A DNA stretch of 64,000 nt from Desulfosporosinus acidiphilus SJ4. Its GTDB lineage: Bacteria; Bacillota; Desulfitobacteriia; Desulfitobacteriales; Desulfitobacteriaceae. The notes under the pieces were generated by a model. That model had not been told where the DNA came from. It made no database searches and saw only the letters and a list, made by a program, of their open reading frames with translations. Of the stretch, positions 27,327-36,922 are shown piece after piece. The position numbers were made by a program, and so were the translations under genes. The stretch is from NCBI RefSeq assembly GCF_000255115.2, contig NC_018068.1, forward strand, positions 4,862,838 through 4,926,837, in the 5' to 3' direction. Each line of letters begins with the position of its first letter. Positions within the stretch are counted from its first letter, which is position 1.

Positions 27327-28742
27327 TTATGATTCTTTAGATACAATGTCTCTCCCCACGACAATCCCTGTTGCAGAGGCCTGCATCAATCCGCGTGTAA
27401 TCCCAGCCCCGTCTCCAATAGTATAAAGATTAGGAATAGCTGTTTCAAAATTGTTCTTAACTTTAACCTTTGAAGAATAGAATTTTACCTCAACTCCATA
27501 AAGCAACGTATTTTTCGAATACATCCCCGGAGCAATCTTATCGAATGCCCTGAGAGTTTCAGTTAAAGACGTCAAATACCTTGCAGGCAGAACATAACTG
27601 AGATCCCCTGGCACCGCTGATAAAAGTGTCGGGATCGTTGTCGACTTGCGAAGACGACTGTCTGTTGTTCTTCTCCCTTGAATAAGATCGCCTAACCGTT
27701 GAACCATAACTCCTCCGCCGGTCAGCATATTAGCTAATCTAGCGATGTATCGTCCGTACTCAATGGGTTGATTAAAGGGTTCCGTAAAATGAGTGGAAAC
27801 CAACAAAGCAAAATTCGTGTTTTTCGTCTTTTTAGCAGCGTCGGCATAACTATGACCATTCACAACTGCGATTCCGCCGTCATAATGTTCTTCAGAAACA
27901 ACTCCTCCGGGATTGACACAGAAACTCCTGGTTTTAAGGTCAAACGTATCTGAATAATAAACGAGCTTTGCTTCATATAACTCTTTTGTCAAATGATCCA
28001 TAACCGAGTTCGGAACTTCTACGCGAACTCCGATATCGATCTCGTTATTTTCAGTGACTACTCCTAAACGGACAGTTTGAGCAGTAAGCCAGTTAGCCCC
28101 CCCTCGTCCGGGTGCAGCAACAACATAGCGTGCTGATACTTCATCAAGCTCAGATTTATCACGGCGTTGAATGACCGCCCCTTGGACACCTGAGGGATCT
28201 GCCAGAATATCTTTGACTTCAGCAAGTTCCCAGAATTCAGTATTTGTCTCGGTCATTAAATGATGATACATGCCTTTCAAAACCTCATAGGCCAACTCAG
28301 TTCCTAAATGCCGTACGGGGCAATGAATTAATTGAATATTATGCCGGGATGCATCATATTGGATTTCCTCGACCCGGCGAGTATCCAGACCATAGACCCT
28401 TTCCTGAGCTCCAAATTGACGGTATATAGAGTCCGCATAGTCAATCAGTGATTGTGCTTGATCTTCCCTCATGTATTCCGTCAGACGACCGCCCACGGCG
28501 GGACTTAAGGATAATTTTCCGTCACTGAAAGCTCCTGCCCCAGACCAGCCCCTGGTGATGGAACAAGGATTGCACCCAGCACAAACTCCGGTAGTTCTAG
28601 CAGGACACTTTCTTTTTTCTATGGTACGCCCGCTGTCTACAATCAGAATTTTCAGGTTTTTATTGTGCTTAGACAGCTCTAACGCTGTAAATATACCGGC
28701 TGGCCCTGCTCCGATAATTAAGATATCAACTTCATGTTTCAA
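27327..28742 (-). CDS. FAD-dependent oxidoreductase with an N-terminal cysteine cluster (COG2509-like)
   Basis: 471 residues. A Rossmann FAD motif (IIGAGPAGIFTALELS, 9-24) is followed by C46, C54, C57 and C60 (KRKCPARTTGVCAGCNPC), a spacing that could hold an iron-sulfur cluster or metal. The GWSGAGAFSDGKL stretch and a C-terminal FAD-closing motif (YTIGDGAGITRGLMQA) identify the COG2509 'FAD-dependent dehydrogenase' group. No substrate is known. It sits between dnaB and purB with its own promoter and terminator, so it is not part of the purine operon. Confidence 0.85.
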   Translation of the reverse strand: MKHEVDILIIGAGPAGIFTALELSKHNKNLKILIVDSGRTIEKRKCPARTTGVCAGCNPCSITRGWSGAGAFSDGKLSLSPAVGGRLTEYMREDQAQSLIDYADSIYRQFGAQERVYGLDTRRVEEIQYDASRHNIQLIHCPVRHLGTELAYEVLKGMYHHLMTETNTEFWELAEVKDILADPSGVQGAVIQRRDKSELDEVSARYVVAAPGRGGANWLTAQTVRLGVVTENNEIDIGVRVEVPNSVMDHLTKELYEAKLVYYSDTFDLKTRSFCVNPGGVVSEEHYDGGIAVVNGHSYADAAKKTKNTNFALLVSTHFTEPFNQPIEYGRYIARLANMLTGGGVMVQRLGDLIQGRRTTDSRLRKSTTIPTLLSAVPGDLSYVLPARYLTSLTETLRAFDKIAPGMYSKNTLLYGVEVKFYSSKVKVKNNFETAIPNLYTIGDGAGITRGLMQASATGIVVGRDIVSKES

Positions 28743-28806
28743 GGTATCCCCTCCGAGAGAGATTTATATTCGCGCCGAGAAGGAACTTTTCATCGCAAAC
28801 ACTCTC

Positions 28807-28835
28807 ATCTTAACAATCATCCCTGCTATTGTCAA
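28807..28835 (-). promoter_or_regulatory. Promoter of the FAD oxidoreductase gene
   Basis: TTGACA-N17-TAAGAT, about 65 bases before the ATG. Confidence 0.8.
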
Positions 28836-29054
28836 TGCAATTACCGAACATTCATTAAGAATACATGAATAATATTCGATAGATAATTACATAAATATCC
28901 ATATGCTTAAGCCTTACTCTGCAGCCAATACACACTGCGATTGGTAAAGAACGTATAAAACCGACCCTGAGAAAACTGCCCCGAATACTAAAGACCTCAA
29001 AGGAAGGCAGCTTCACCCTCAAGAATAAACTTATTGCCTGGGGCGTCAATAGTA
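28836..29054. other. Gap between the FAD oxidoreductase promoter and dnaB terminator
   Basis: No gene, RNA or clear repeat is seen here. Confidence 0.4.
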
Positions 29055-29090
29055 CAAAAAAACCTTCTGTCCGGAAAAGTGAACAGAAGG
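29055..29090 (-). terminator. Terminator of the rpsF-...-dnaB block
   Basis: CCTTCTGT / ACAGAAGG arms followed by seven T immediately after the dnaB stop codon. Confidence 0.92.
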
Positions 29091-29096
29091 AACTTA

Positions 29097-30431
29097 TTAT
29101 TGCACTTGGTGTTGACGATCAAGATTTACGAATTTAGTAAATTCTTTCAAGAAACCCAATTCTACGGTCCCCACAGGACCATTACGATGCTTAGCTATGA
29201 TTAACTCTGCAATACCCTTTTTTTCTGATTCCTGATTATAATATTCGTCCCTATAAATGAAAGATATAACATCGGCATCAGCCTCAATGGCTCCGGACTC
29301 TAATAAGTCGGACATAATCGGGCGTTTATCTTGTCGTTGTTCCACACCCCGGTTAAGCTGAGATAAGGCAATTACCGGAACTTTGAGTTCCCGTGCAAGC
29401 CCTTTAAGCGATCTCGAGATCTGTGCAACTTCTTGTTGTCGGCTTTCTGATCGTTTTCCTACAGACAGCAACTGTAAATAGTCAATAATAATCATGCCTA
29501 GATCATGCTCCGTTTTTAGGCGCCGAGCCTTTGAACGCAGCTCTGCTAAGGAAATTCCTACGGTATCGTCAATAAAAATGGGGGCTTCAGACAAAGGTCC
29601 CACCGCTCGGGTCAGCTTTGGCCAATCTGCATCCAATAAATCGCCCGTCCTGACGCGCTGCTGATCAACCATCGCCTCACCACAGAGCATTCTTTGTACT
29701 AACTGTTCTTTAGACATTTCCAGACTAAAAATCGCCACGGGAACTTTACCCCGAACTGCAGCGTTTTGAGCCATGTTTAAAACCAATGCTGTTTTACCCA
29801 TGGATGGACGGGCAGCAATAATCACCAGATCTGAGGGCTGCCATCCAGAAGTCATTCGATCCAACTCTGTAAAAAAGGTTGGAATCCCGGTTAGATTTCC
29901 TTTATTAGCATAAAGATATTCGATTTTCTCGAAGGTATCTAAAAGAACATCCCTGATTATGCTAAAACCATCTTTAACTCGTCTGCGTGAGAGATCAAGT
30001 ATTAACCTTTCCGCTTCTTCAAGAAGCGTTTTCGCTTCTTCGCCGGGTTCATAACCCCGTTCAAAAATGCTGCCGGTCACTTGTATAAGCTGGCGCAAAA
30101 GCGCTTTTTCACTAACTATCCTGGAATAATACTCTACGTTGGCTGCCGACGGCACCGAACGGGCAATCTCAGAAATTGTAGCAATACCGCCAACCTGATC
30201 TAATCGCCCCTGCTGGCGCAGGATTTCCGCAACGCTTACAAGGTCGATAGGGGCTCCTTTTTCAAAGAGCTCACGAATGGCTGCAAAAATCAAACGATGA
30301 TTATCCCGATAAAAATCATCGGCTTGAAGTAATTCAAAAACAGAACTGCCGGATTCAGGTTCAAGCATCATAGCCCCTAAGACTGCCTGCTCAGCTTCTA
30401 AGTTCTGCGGTGGAACTTTTATTAGTTCCAT
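29097..30431 (-). CDS. dnaB: Replicative DNA helicase DnaB
   Basis: Hexameric 5'-3' helicase of the replication fork (called DnaC in Bacillus). The 444 residues comprise an N-terminal DnaG-interacting domain (about 5-105), a linker, and a RecA-like motor with Walker A ARPSMGKTALV and Walker B MIIIDYLQLL, plus the C-terminal DLLESGAIEADAD loop. It has no intein. It follows lonC and rplI, a conserved placement, and a strong terminator follows it. Confidence 0.97.
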   Translation of the reverse strand: MELIKVPPQNLEAEQAVLGAMMLEPESGSSVFELLQADDFYRDNHRLIFAAIRELFEKGAPIDLVSVAEILRQQGRLDQVGGIATISEIARSVPSAANVEYYSRIVSEKALLRQLIQVTGSIFERGYEPGEEAKTLLEEAERLILDLSRRRVKDGFSIIRDVLLDTFEKIEYLYANKGNLTGIPTFFTELDRMTSGWQPSDLVIIAARPSMGKTALVLNMAQNAAVRGKVPVAIFSLEMSKEQLVQRMLCGEAMVDQQRVRTGDLLDADWPKLTRAVGPLSEAPIFIDDTVGISLAELRSKARRLKTEHDLGMIIIDYLQLLSVGKRSESRQQEVAQISRSLKGLARELKVPVIALSQLNRGVEQRQDKRPIMSDLLESGAIEADADVISFIYRDEYYNQESEKKGIAELIIAKHRNGPVGTVELGFLKEFTKFVNLDRQHQVQ

Positions 30432-30469
30432 ATCTGCTTCTCCTCCCGGTAACTCACAATCTTCGGCAC

Positions 30470-32368
30470 TTAAAAGATGTGTCTCATAGCCTCTTCAATG
30501 GTACCCACCCCTATGACTTCAATCCCGCGCAAGCTTTGAGGGACATCCACCATATTTTCCAGAGGAATTAAGACTTTACGCACGTCAGCCTGTTTGGCAC
30601 CAAATATTTTTTCATAGATGCCCCCAACAGGTTTAACTTTGCCCTGAATTGAAATTTCCCCAGTCACTGCTACATCCTGACGCAGAGGACGTTTCTTCAA
30701 AGCACTGTATATTGCCAATGTCGTAGCTAGCCCCGCCGACGGTCCATCTATTTTAGCTCCGCCAATTACATTGACATGAACATCATAATTGCGAAGATTC
30801 TCTCCAGTTAATTCGCGAATCACTGCCGTGGCATTAAAGACAGCATCTCTTGCCATACTGCCGGCCGTTTCGTTAAAACGTACACTCCCTTTATCTTCCT
30901 GGCTTTTAAAGGTTATCGCTTCTATTTCCAAAACTGAGCCTAAAAAGCCGGCGACTCCCAGCCCCAAAATACGGCCGATTTCCAGATTTGCCTGAGCCTT
31001 CCGAAAAACATAGGGAGTAAGACGGGATGATCGCAGGACTTCATGAACATCAGCGCAGGTAATGCGCACGACTTCCTGGTCAGTATTGCGGAACCTTGCT
31101 AAACCGTAGGCATCCGTCAAAATGCTCGTCGCTTTTCTGCCCTCGATAACATATTCACTAATGATCTCAGGAACTTTGTCCTCAAGAACAACGCCAAGTT
31201 TTTCAGCGGCTTGGCAGATTATGTGTTGGACATCTTGCGGTTCCAGAGGAACGAAGAAAACTTCGGAACATCGAGACCTCAAGGCAGGGTTTAATTCCAT
31301 AGGGTCACGAGTGGTAGCTCCTATGAGGACAAAATCTGCCGGTGCTCCTTCATCAAAGAGCTTTTTAATCCACTGAGGCACTTGTGGATCACTAGGATCA
31401 TAATAGGACGAATCAAACGTTACTCGCTTATCTTCCAGGACCTTCAGTAATTTATTTAAAAGCAAGGGGTCCATTTCTCCAATTTCATCGATAAATAGAA
31501 TGCCGCCGTGAGCATCACTCACCAAACCCATTTTGGGCTCCGGCACTCCCGTATCTGCTAAATCTCGCTTCGAACCCTGATAGATAGGATCATGAACAGA
31601 GCCCATGAGAGGATTTGTTACATCTCTGGGATCCCAGCGCAGGGTCGTTCCATCAACTTCTATAAAAGGAGCTTCTTTGGCAAAGGGAGAATTAACATGA
31701 TTCTTGACAGTCTCTAAAGCGACACGAGCAGCAGAAGTTTTACCAACCCCCGGGGGGCCATAAATTAAAATATGCTGGGGATAGGGCGTCGCCAACTTGG
31801 CCAGCAGAGCTTGAACAGCAGCTCCCTGACCAACGATTTCCTCAATTGTTTTTGGGCGAAGTACCTCTGCAGCTGTACGCTTGAGAGAAACCGTATTCAT
31901 CTTTTCGAGAATCGCCAGTTTTTTTAGAGTCTGTGCATTTTCTGGTCCAGCTGTTTCCTGAAGAACCTGAATCTTGATTTCTTTGACATAATCCTCATGC
32001 CGTTCTTGAATCTTCTCAGAGACAACCCGTTCTAAACGATCTTCAATAGAACGACGAGCAATTAGCTCCGCAATCTTATCTTCGATATCATCTAATAGTT
32101 TTGGTATCTCATGGGCTTGAGGAAGATCCTGAACAGTGGGATCATCCATCACAATTTTTCGCAGCCCTGCGACTCTGTCTATAAGGTTCTCAGAACGCAT
32201 CAAGGGCAAAGCTTCTAACTTAGTAGCCTTAAGCACCAACTTATCTGTCCCATAATAATTAGAAATTAAACTATAAAGAGCCTCAACTTCTCGTTCCCAT
32301 TCTTCCTCGTCAAGTAACCGGTCTCCAAAATTCTTATGATTCAGCCATTTTGTCAAAATCCCTTTCAT
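30470..32368 (-). CDS. lonC: LonC-type ATP-dependent protease
   Basis: 632-residue Lon-family protease of the spore-former LonC group, related to forespore LonB. It lacks the large LAN substrate-binding domain of LonA but has a long coiled-coil N-terminus (about 60-160), an AAA+ domain with Walker A GPPGVGKTSA and Walker B GGILFIDEIGEMD, and a C-terminal Lon protease domain with the Ser-Lys dyad S544 (DGPSAG) and K587 (GGIYEK). It is placed between rplI and dnaB, as in related clostridia. Targets are unknown; unlike some LonC proteins, the ATPase motifs are intact. Confidence 0.88.
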   Translation of the reverse strand: MKGILTKWLNHKNFGDRLLDEEEWEREVEALYSLISNYYGTDKLVLKATKLEALPLMRSENLIDRVAGLRKIVMDDPTVQDLPQAHEIPKLLDDIEDKIAELIARRSIEDRLERVVSEKIQERHEDYVKEIKIQVLQETAGPENAQTLKKLAILEKMNTVSLKRTAAEVLRPKTIEEIVGQGAAVQALLAKLATPYPQHILIYGPPGVGKTSAARVALETVKNHVNSPFAKEAPFIEVDGTTLRWDPRDVTNPLMGSVHDPIYQGSKRDLADTGVPEPKMGLVSDAHGGILFIDEIGEMDPLLLNKLLKVLEDKRVTFDSSYYDPSDPQVPQWIKKLFDEGAPADFVLIGATTRDPMELNPALRSRCSEVFFVPLEPQDVQHIICQAAEKLGVVLEDKVPEIISEYVIEGRKATSILTDAYGLARFRNTDQEVVRITCADVHEVLRSSRLTPYVFRKAQANLEIGRILGLGVAGFLGSVLEIEAITFKSQEDKGSVRFNETAGSMARDAVFNATAVIRELTGENLRNYDVHVNVIGGAKIDGPSAGLATTLAIYSALKKRPLRQDVAVTGEISIQGKVKPVGGIYEKIFGAKQADVRKVLIPLENMVDVPQSLRGIEVIGVGTIEEAMRHIF

Positions 32369-32426
32369 CAGGGGTCCCCTTTCACGCGATCAAACTTCGC
32401 CGCCACGACTCAAAGAAATCCTAAAC

Positions 32427-32873
32427 TTAGGTTGCCGAAACATGGACTCGAAGCTTAGCTGTCACCTCAGGATGAATCTTAACCGAAACTTCATAACTCC
32501 CCAAAGCTTTTATGGGGTCTTTTAATTCAAGTTTTCGCTTGTCAACTTCTATACCGTGTTGTTTTTTCAACACTTCGGCAATCTCTTTGCTGGTCACGGA
32601 GCCAAATAATCGTCCGCCTTCACCGGTTTTAGTCTGAACTTCAACCTGAAGAGCATTAAGTTGGTTTCCTAAAACAACAGCATCCTCTTTTTCTTTCTCC
32701 TTGCGGCGTTCTTCTGCAGCTTTCTTATGAGAAATATCCTGAATATTTCCTGTAGTTGCTTCAACGGCTAACTTTTTAGGAAACAGGAAGTTTCGCGCGT
32801 ATCCATCCGCCACTTCATAAACCTGTCCCTTTTTACCTGTTCCTTTTACATCTGCTTGAAGAATGACCTTCAT
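32427..32873 (-). CDS. rplI: 50S ribosomal protein L9
   Basis: Binds 23S rRNA near the L1 stalk base. The 148 residues match the family: N-terminal [21 protein letters not shown] with the L9 signature [10 protein letters not shown], a long connecting helix rich in Glu/Lys ([15 protein letters not shown]), and a C-terminal domain. It lies 12 bases after yybS and shares the operon with dnaB and lonC. Confidence 0.98.
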   Translation of the reverse strand: MKVILQADVKGTGKKGQVYEVADGYARNFLFPKKLAVEATTGNIQDISHKKAAEERRKEKEKEDAVVLGNQLNALQVEVQTKTGEGGRLFGSVTSKEIAEVLKKQHGIEVDKRKLELKDPIKALGSYEVSVKIHPEVTAKLRVHVSAT

Positions 32874-32885
32874 ATTAATTCCCCC

Positions 32886-33854
32886 TTATGATTCCTCGGG
32901 TAAACGACGAAAATTAAAAACCAGATCAAAAAGTCCAAACAATATAATTGTTAAAACACTAAAATAAAAATAAATAACGCTCGCTAAGATCAAGATCCAT
33001 TTGAGAAATCGAGGTATTTTAGGCGATCGAAGCAAATATGAGTAAACGGAAATTCCAAGAATCAGTGTCACGGCCCCGTAGATGACCATTAAGTTGATTC
33101 CCAGTCCTCGAAGAGCAGCCCAAGAATACTGATCCCCCAAAAGATAAAAAGCTATACCCAAAACAGCCCCCCAGACAGCGTACCAAGGCAACTTCCAACG
33201 GGCAAAGGGTATTCTTCCTTGCGGGTTCAGCCATCGCCTAAAAAAGTAGAAAACAAAAGCATACTCAAGTAAGGCCTGCAGTACAGCAAAGGTCGGGAGG
33301 ATCATAACATAAAACTGAATTCCCTCTTGCATTAACTGCCGCAGCTGCACTTCACTAATTCCTTGTTGCTGCATTGCGCTTAACAAGCCAGATGCTTTAT
33401 ACTGTTGAACCATTGAATTAATAATTTCCGTAACAGATTTAGCATCTATTCCCTGTCCTGCAAATAATAGCGTGGGTATCACGCCTAAAATTGCAGCAAT
33501 TACTGAACTCCAAAAAAAGGTTACCTGAACCGGCCACCTTTTCCACCCATAAACTCCAAGAAGGCCTGCTAAAGGTACAAAACTCATTTGACTCAATGGG
33601 GTTGATCCAAACACAATTAATGGCACCACATAACCAATTACCGAAAGCACTGAGGCAATTAGCAGCCCTTTACGAAACCCGATTAAGAACACCGCAATTA
33701 ACACAAATACCGACCAAAAAAATCCCCAAGTCCCCCATACTATTCCCAACCAGGGAAACGTTAAGAGAATGGCCCCGGCGACATAGCTAACAGCCACTTC
33801 ATCTCGTAAAAACATGTCCTGCAATTCTCCTATTAACTTAGTCCTCAGGTGCAA
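32886..33854 (-). CDS. yybS: DUF2232/YybS-like multi-pass membrane protein
   Basis: 322 residues with about eight hydrophobic helices and short loops, of the DUF2232 (YybS) family found beside rplI and gdpP in Firmicutes; its function is not established. In Bacillus the next gene is gdpP (c-di-AMP phosphodiesterase), but here rplI follows after only 12 bases, so gdpP is missing from its usual slot. The start overlaps the end of the MazG-like gene by 17 bases. Confidence 0.82.
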   Translation of the reverse strand: MHLRTKLIGELQDMFLRDEVAVSYVAGAILLTFPWLGIVWGTWGFFWSVFVLIAVFLIGFRKGLLIASVLSVIGYVVPLIVFGSTPLSQMSFVPLAGLLGVYGWKRWPVQVTFFWSSVIAAILGVIPTLLFAGQGIDAKSVTEIINSMVQQYKASGLLSAMQQQGISEVQLRQLMQEGIQFYVMILPTFAVLQALLEYAFVFYFFRRWLNPQGRIPFARWKLPWYAVWGAVLGIAFYLLGDQYSWAALRGLGINLMVIYGAVTLILGISVYSYLLRSPKIPRFLKWILILASVIYFYFSVLTIILFGLFDLVFNFRRLPEES

Positions 33855-34188
33855 GATAACTTAAGAGTAAACTTAAATCTCCCCACTGCTTTTCAAGATT
33901 CATTTCATCTGTAGTTTTAATTTCCTCAAGACGTTGTAAAAGTACACGGTCGAGACGGGAAAAATCAAAACCTAACCTTCTCGCCATTAGATAACTCATT
34001 CCGACTAAATCCGCCAAACCCTGAAGCATCTCAGTTTCAGATCCGCTTAGCGTCCCGTGTTGAATTAGCCATTGGGCCTGAATCAAACTGACTTTGAGTT
34101 CTTCGATAGCCCTCAAGCCCTTTACAACATCTACTTCAATATTTTCCAGGGCCGCCCCCTCCTCCAACTGGATTTCTTCAAAATACAA
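33838..34188 (-). CDS. MazG-like protein
   Basis: 116 residues, all alpha-helical, resembling the short MazG-like proteins (all-alpha NTP pyrophosphohydrolase fold) found after rpsR in clostridia. The segments IEELKVSLIQAQWLI and LQGLADLVGMSYLMARRLG fit the helical bundle, but the ExxE...D metal-binding pattern of active MazG is only partly visible, so activity is uncertain. It is coupled to yybS by overlap. Confidence 0.65.
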   Translation of the reverse strand: MYFEEIQLEEGAALENIEVDVVKGLRAIEELKVSLIQAQWLIQHGTLSGSETEMLQGLADLVGMSYLMARRLGFDFSRLDRVLLQRLEEIKTTDEMNLEKQWGDLSLLLSYLAPED

Positions 34189-34283
34189 TTCGTGATAACT
34201 CTGTTAATTTCCTGCCCTTGTCCAGAATGAAAATACTCCCAAGGAACTTAATAAAATCAAAAAGGGAGCTCTCGCTCCCTTTT

Positions 34284-34514
34284 CTATTCTACACTATACG
34301 GTAACAAGGCAATGCTACGAGCACGTTTGATGGCCAAGGTCACTTGGCGCTGATGCATAGCGCAGTTCCCAGAAATTCGACGGGGTAAAATTTTACCGCG
34401 TTCCGTAATATACTTACGAAGTTTGTGTGTCTCTTTGTAATCCATAGATTCTACTTTATCAACACAGAAACTGCACACCCGTTTGCGAGGGCGGCGTCCA
34501 CGTTCACGTTTCAT
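34284..34514 (-). CDS. rpsR: 30S ribosomal protein S18
   Basis: 76 residues with the typical basic start [11 protein letters not shown], the cysteines of CSFCVDK suggesting a zinc-binding (C+) form of S18, and the [13 protein letters not shown] signature. It binds S6 on the small-subunit platform. The order rpsF-ssb-rpsR is conserved in most bacteria. Confidence 0.98.
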   Translation of the reverse strand: MKRERGRRPRKRVCSFCVDKVESMDYKETHKLRKYITERGKILPRRISGNCAMHQRQVTLAIKRARSIALLPYSVE

Positions 34515-34533
34515 ACAAATCTCCCTTCCCTAT

Positions 34534-34938
34534 CTAGAATGGGATGTCATCATCCAAATTAACTTCATGCCCAAAGGAACGATTTCCGGTCTGAGCAGCC
34601 ATGTCTTGTCCTCCGCTGTCCTTTGGACTTAGAAGATGAACATTTTCTCCTATAACCTCCGTTACCCACCGTTTTTGGCCATCTTGCGCTGAATAAGAAC
34701 GAACTTGAATTCGTCCATCCACGGCAGCCATTTTTCCCTTTGCCAAATAATTAGCAGTAAACTCGGCGAGTTGACGATAAACAACGCAAGGTATAAAGTC
34801 CGTATCCCGTTCTCCCTGAGCATTTTTGAAATTGCGATCAATTGCCAATGTAAAGTTGGTTACGGCAACCCCCGTAGGGGTATAACGCAATTCGGGGTCT
34901 TTAGTTAAACGGCCAATTAAAACGACTTTATTTAACAT
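34534..34938 (-). CDS. ssb: Single-stranded DNA-binding protein
   Basis: 134 residues. The OB fold (about 1-108) begins [18 protein letters not shown], and the acidic tip DDDIPF at the C-terminus recruits replication and repair partners. It is shorter than most SSBs because the Gly/Gln-rich linker is brief. It lies between rpsF and rpsR in the classic S6-SSB-S18 operon. Confidence 0.98.
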   Translation of the reverse strand: MLNKVVLIGRLTKDPELRYTPTGVAVTNFTLAIDRNFKNAQGERDTDFIPCVVYRQLAEFTANYLAKGKMAAVDGRIQVRSYSAQDGQKRWVTEVIGENVHLLSPKDSGGQDMAAQTGNRSFGHEVNLDDDIPF

Positions 34939-34956
34939 GGTTGCCCCACCGCCCTT

Positions 34957-35244
34957 TTAATCATCTTTTTTAACGGTTAAAAAGCGAATGACATCGTCGG
35001 AAATTTTCATAACCCGTTCAATTTCCTGAGATGTTTTTCCTTCGGCTTCAAAATTCATGAGGACATATTGGCCTTCTTTGTAATCGTTGATTTCATAGGC
35101 CAAGCGGCGTTTGCCCCATTTATCAACCGTTACGTTTTGCCCGCCATTGCTGGCAGCAAGTCCACTTAAACGGTCAACGAGTGCATTCGTAGCTTCCTCA
35201 TCCATATCTGGCCGGATAATATAAAGTATTTCGTACGCTTTCAT
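34957..35244 (-). CDS. rpsF: 30S ribosomal protein S6
   Basis: 95 residues beginning MKAYEILYIIRPDMDEE, with RRLAYEINDYKEGQYVLMNF, the family signature. It forms a pair with S18. In many bacteria the S6:S18 complex also represses its own message, but I did not find the leader structure here. First gene of the rpsF-ssb-rpsR unit. Confidence 0.98.
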   Translation of the reverse strand: MKAYEILYIIRPDMDEEATNALVDRLSGLAASNGGQNVTVDKWGKRRLAYEINDYKEGQYVLMNFEAEGKTSQEIERVMKISDDVIRFLTVKKDD

Positions 35245-35346
35245 ATTTGCACCTCCCCCCGGACTAACGGCCCCATCTAATGGAGCAGGGATATTTGATT
35301 ACCAATACAAGATTATATCATTTTGTCCTCTAAAAGGCAACTATTA

Positions 35347-36447
35347 TTAAACATTAAACCGGAAATGAACGATATCGCCGTTACGCATTATATAATCTTT
35401 TCCTTCCAAACGTACTAACCCTTTATCTCGAGCACCATTCAAGCCGTCATTTTCTACAAAATCCTCGTAAGAAACCACTTCAGCTCGTATAAACCCCCGT
35501 TCAAAATCCGTATGAATCACCCCCGCAGCTTGAGGTGCCTTCGTTCCCTGATAAATTGTCCACGCTTTTACTTCCATTGGTCCGGAAGTAAAAAACGTCA
35601 TAAGTCCAAGGAGATGGAATGATACCCGGATCAGTTGGTCTAAGCCAGATTCCTCTAATCCTAAATCTTGTAAGAAAACTTCCTTTTCTTCTGCTTCAAG
35701 TTCTGCTATTTCTGCCTCTATCTGAGCACAGACTACAACAACTTCTGCCCCTTCTGCGGCCGCAATTGCTCGAACCTGCTGAACGTAAGGATTATCTTCC
35801 GCTGTGGCTAAGCCGTCTTCACGTACATTGGCAACATAGACTATAGGTTTTAAGGTCAAAAGTGAAAATCCTTTAAGGATTTCACGTTCTTCGTCTGAAA
35901 AAGTTAATGCACGTGCGCCTTTTCCCTGATTAAACGTATCTTTTAGACGATTGAGAAGCTCAGCTTCTGCTCCGGCTTTCTTGTCTCCCATTTTTAGAAG
36001 TTTATTCGTGCGTTCCGAACGTCTCTCAATACTTTCCATATCCGCAAGGATCAATTCAAGATCAATCGTCTCAATGTCACGTTTTGGATCAATTGACCCC
36101 TCAACATGAACTACATTAGGGTCTTCAAAACAACGAACAACATGTACAATCGCATCTACTTCTCGAATATGAGACAGAAACTTGTTCCCAAGCCCTTCTC
36201 CCTTGCTTGCTCCTTTAACCAATCCGGCAATATCAACAAATTCAACGGTGGCAGGTACAATTTTCTTAGGATGAACCATATCCGCAAGTTTTTGCAGACG
36301 AAGATCCGGAACTTCTACCATACCGACATTTGGATCTATTGTACAAAAAGGGTAGTTGGCGGCCTCAGCACCTGCTTGGGTAATCGCATTAAACAACGTC
36401 GATTTCCCTACATTCGGCAAACCGACAATTCCTGCATGTAATGTCAT
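35347..36447 (-). CDS. ychF: YchF/OLA1-family P-loop ATPase/GTPase
   Basis: 366 residues. The G1 motif is GLPNVGKSTLFNAIT (9-23), G3 is DIAGLVKGASKGEGLG, and the G4 position reads YVANVRED rather than NKxD, which explains why this Obg-related family prefers ATP. A TGS domain closes the protein (residues about 285-366). It is linked to ribosomes and oxidative stress responses in other bacteria. The ychF - rpsF order is the common one in Firmicutes. Confidence 0.96.
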   Translation of the reverse strand: MTLHAGIVGLPNVGKSTLFNAITQAGAEAANYPFCTIDPNVGMVEVPDLRLQKLADMVHPKKIVPATVEFVDIAGLVKGASKGEGLGNKFLSHIREVDAIVHVVRCFEDPNVVHVEGSIDPKRDIETIDLELILADMESIERRSERTNKLLKMGDKKAGAEAELLNRLKDTFNQGKGARALTFSDEEREILKGFSLLTLKPIVYVANVREDGLATAEDNPYVQQVRAIAAAEGAEVVVVCAQIEAEIAELEAEEKEVFLQDLGLEESGLDQLIRVSFHLLGLMTFFTSGPMEVKAWTIYQGTKAPQAAGVIHTDFERGFIRAEVVSYEDFVENDGLNGARDKGLVRLEGKDYIMRNGDIVHFRFNV

Positions 36448-36461
36448 GATTGACCTCCTCT

Positions 36462-36656
36462 TTAGTCTTCCTCAGCTCTTTGAAGAATCTCTTTAATATT
36501 ACGTTCAAGCTTAATCCGCGGAATCCAGGCTTGATGTTGGCAGCCTATGCACTGAATTCGAAAATCCATACCGGTTCTCATAATTTTCCACTCTGAGCTT
36601 CCGCAAGGATGAGGCTTTCTTAAGCGAACTATATCCCCCACATTTAATTGAACCAT
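36462..36656 (-). CDS. DUF951 protein
   Basis: 64-residue beta-rich protein of the DUF951 family, with an S4/SH3-like barrel pattern (LNVGDIVRLRKPHPCGSSEW) and cysteines C18, C36 and C39 (IQCIGC) that might bind a metal. It is consistently found next to ychF in Firmicutes. The function is unknown. It is 14 bases upstream of ychF and likely cotranscribed. Confidence 0.85.
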   Translation of the reverse strand: MVQLNVGDIVRLRKPHPCGSSEWKIMRTGMDFRIQCIGCQHQAWIPRIKLERNIKEILQRAEED

Positions 36657-36857
36657 GGTTAATTATCTCCTCCCAAGTTAGGCTGCGAGGTTTATATTTC
36701 TTTCAGTTCTTTCGCTGGCTACACATAATTTAATCGTTATATTAGTTTTATAATTCCCAAAGACCAAATTCAATGCAACATAAAATTATAATTAGTAATT
36801 AATAATTTGTGATTTTATAAATCCGAAACCACTGTAAAACAAAAACATTACCCACAA

Positions 36858-36873
36858 CCACTTTTAGAAGTGG
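36858..36873 (-). terminator. Weak hairpin after the mscS gene
   Basis: CCACTT-CTAA-AAGTGG arms with TTTTTGTTTT beginning about a dozen bases further on the minus strand. Confidence 0.4.
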
Positions 36874-36922
36874 GGTCTTGAAAGCTGGATAATCTCTAAG
36901 TTATTAAGATACCTTTCGAAGC

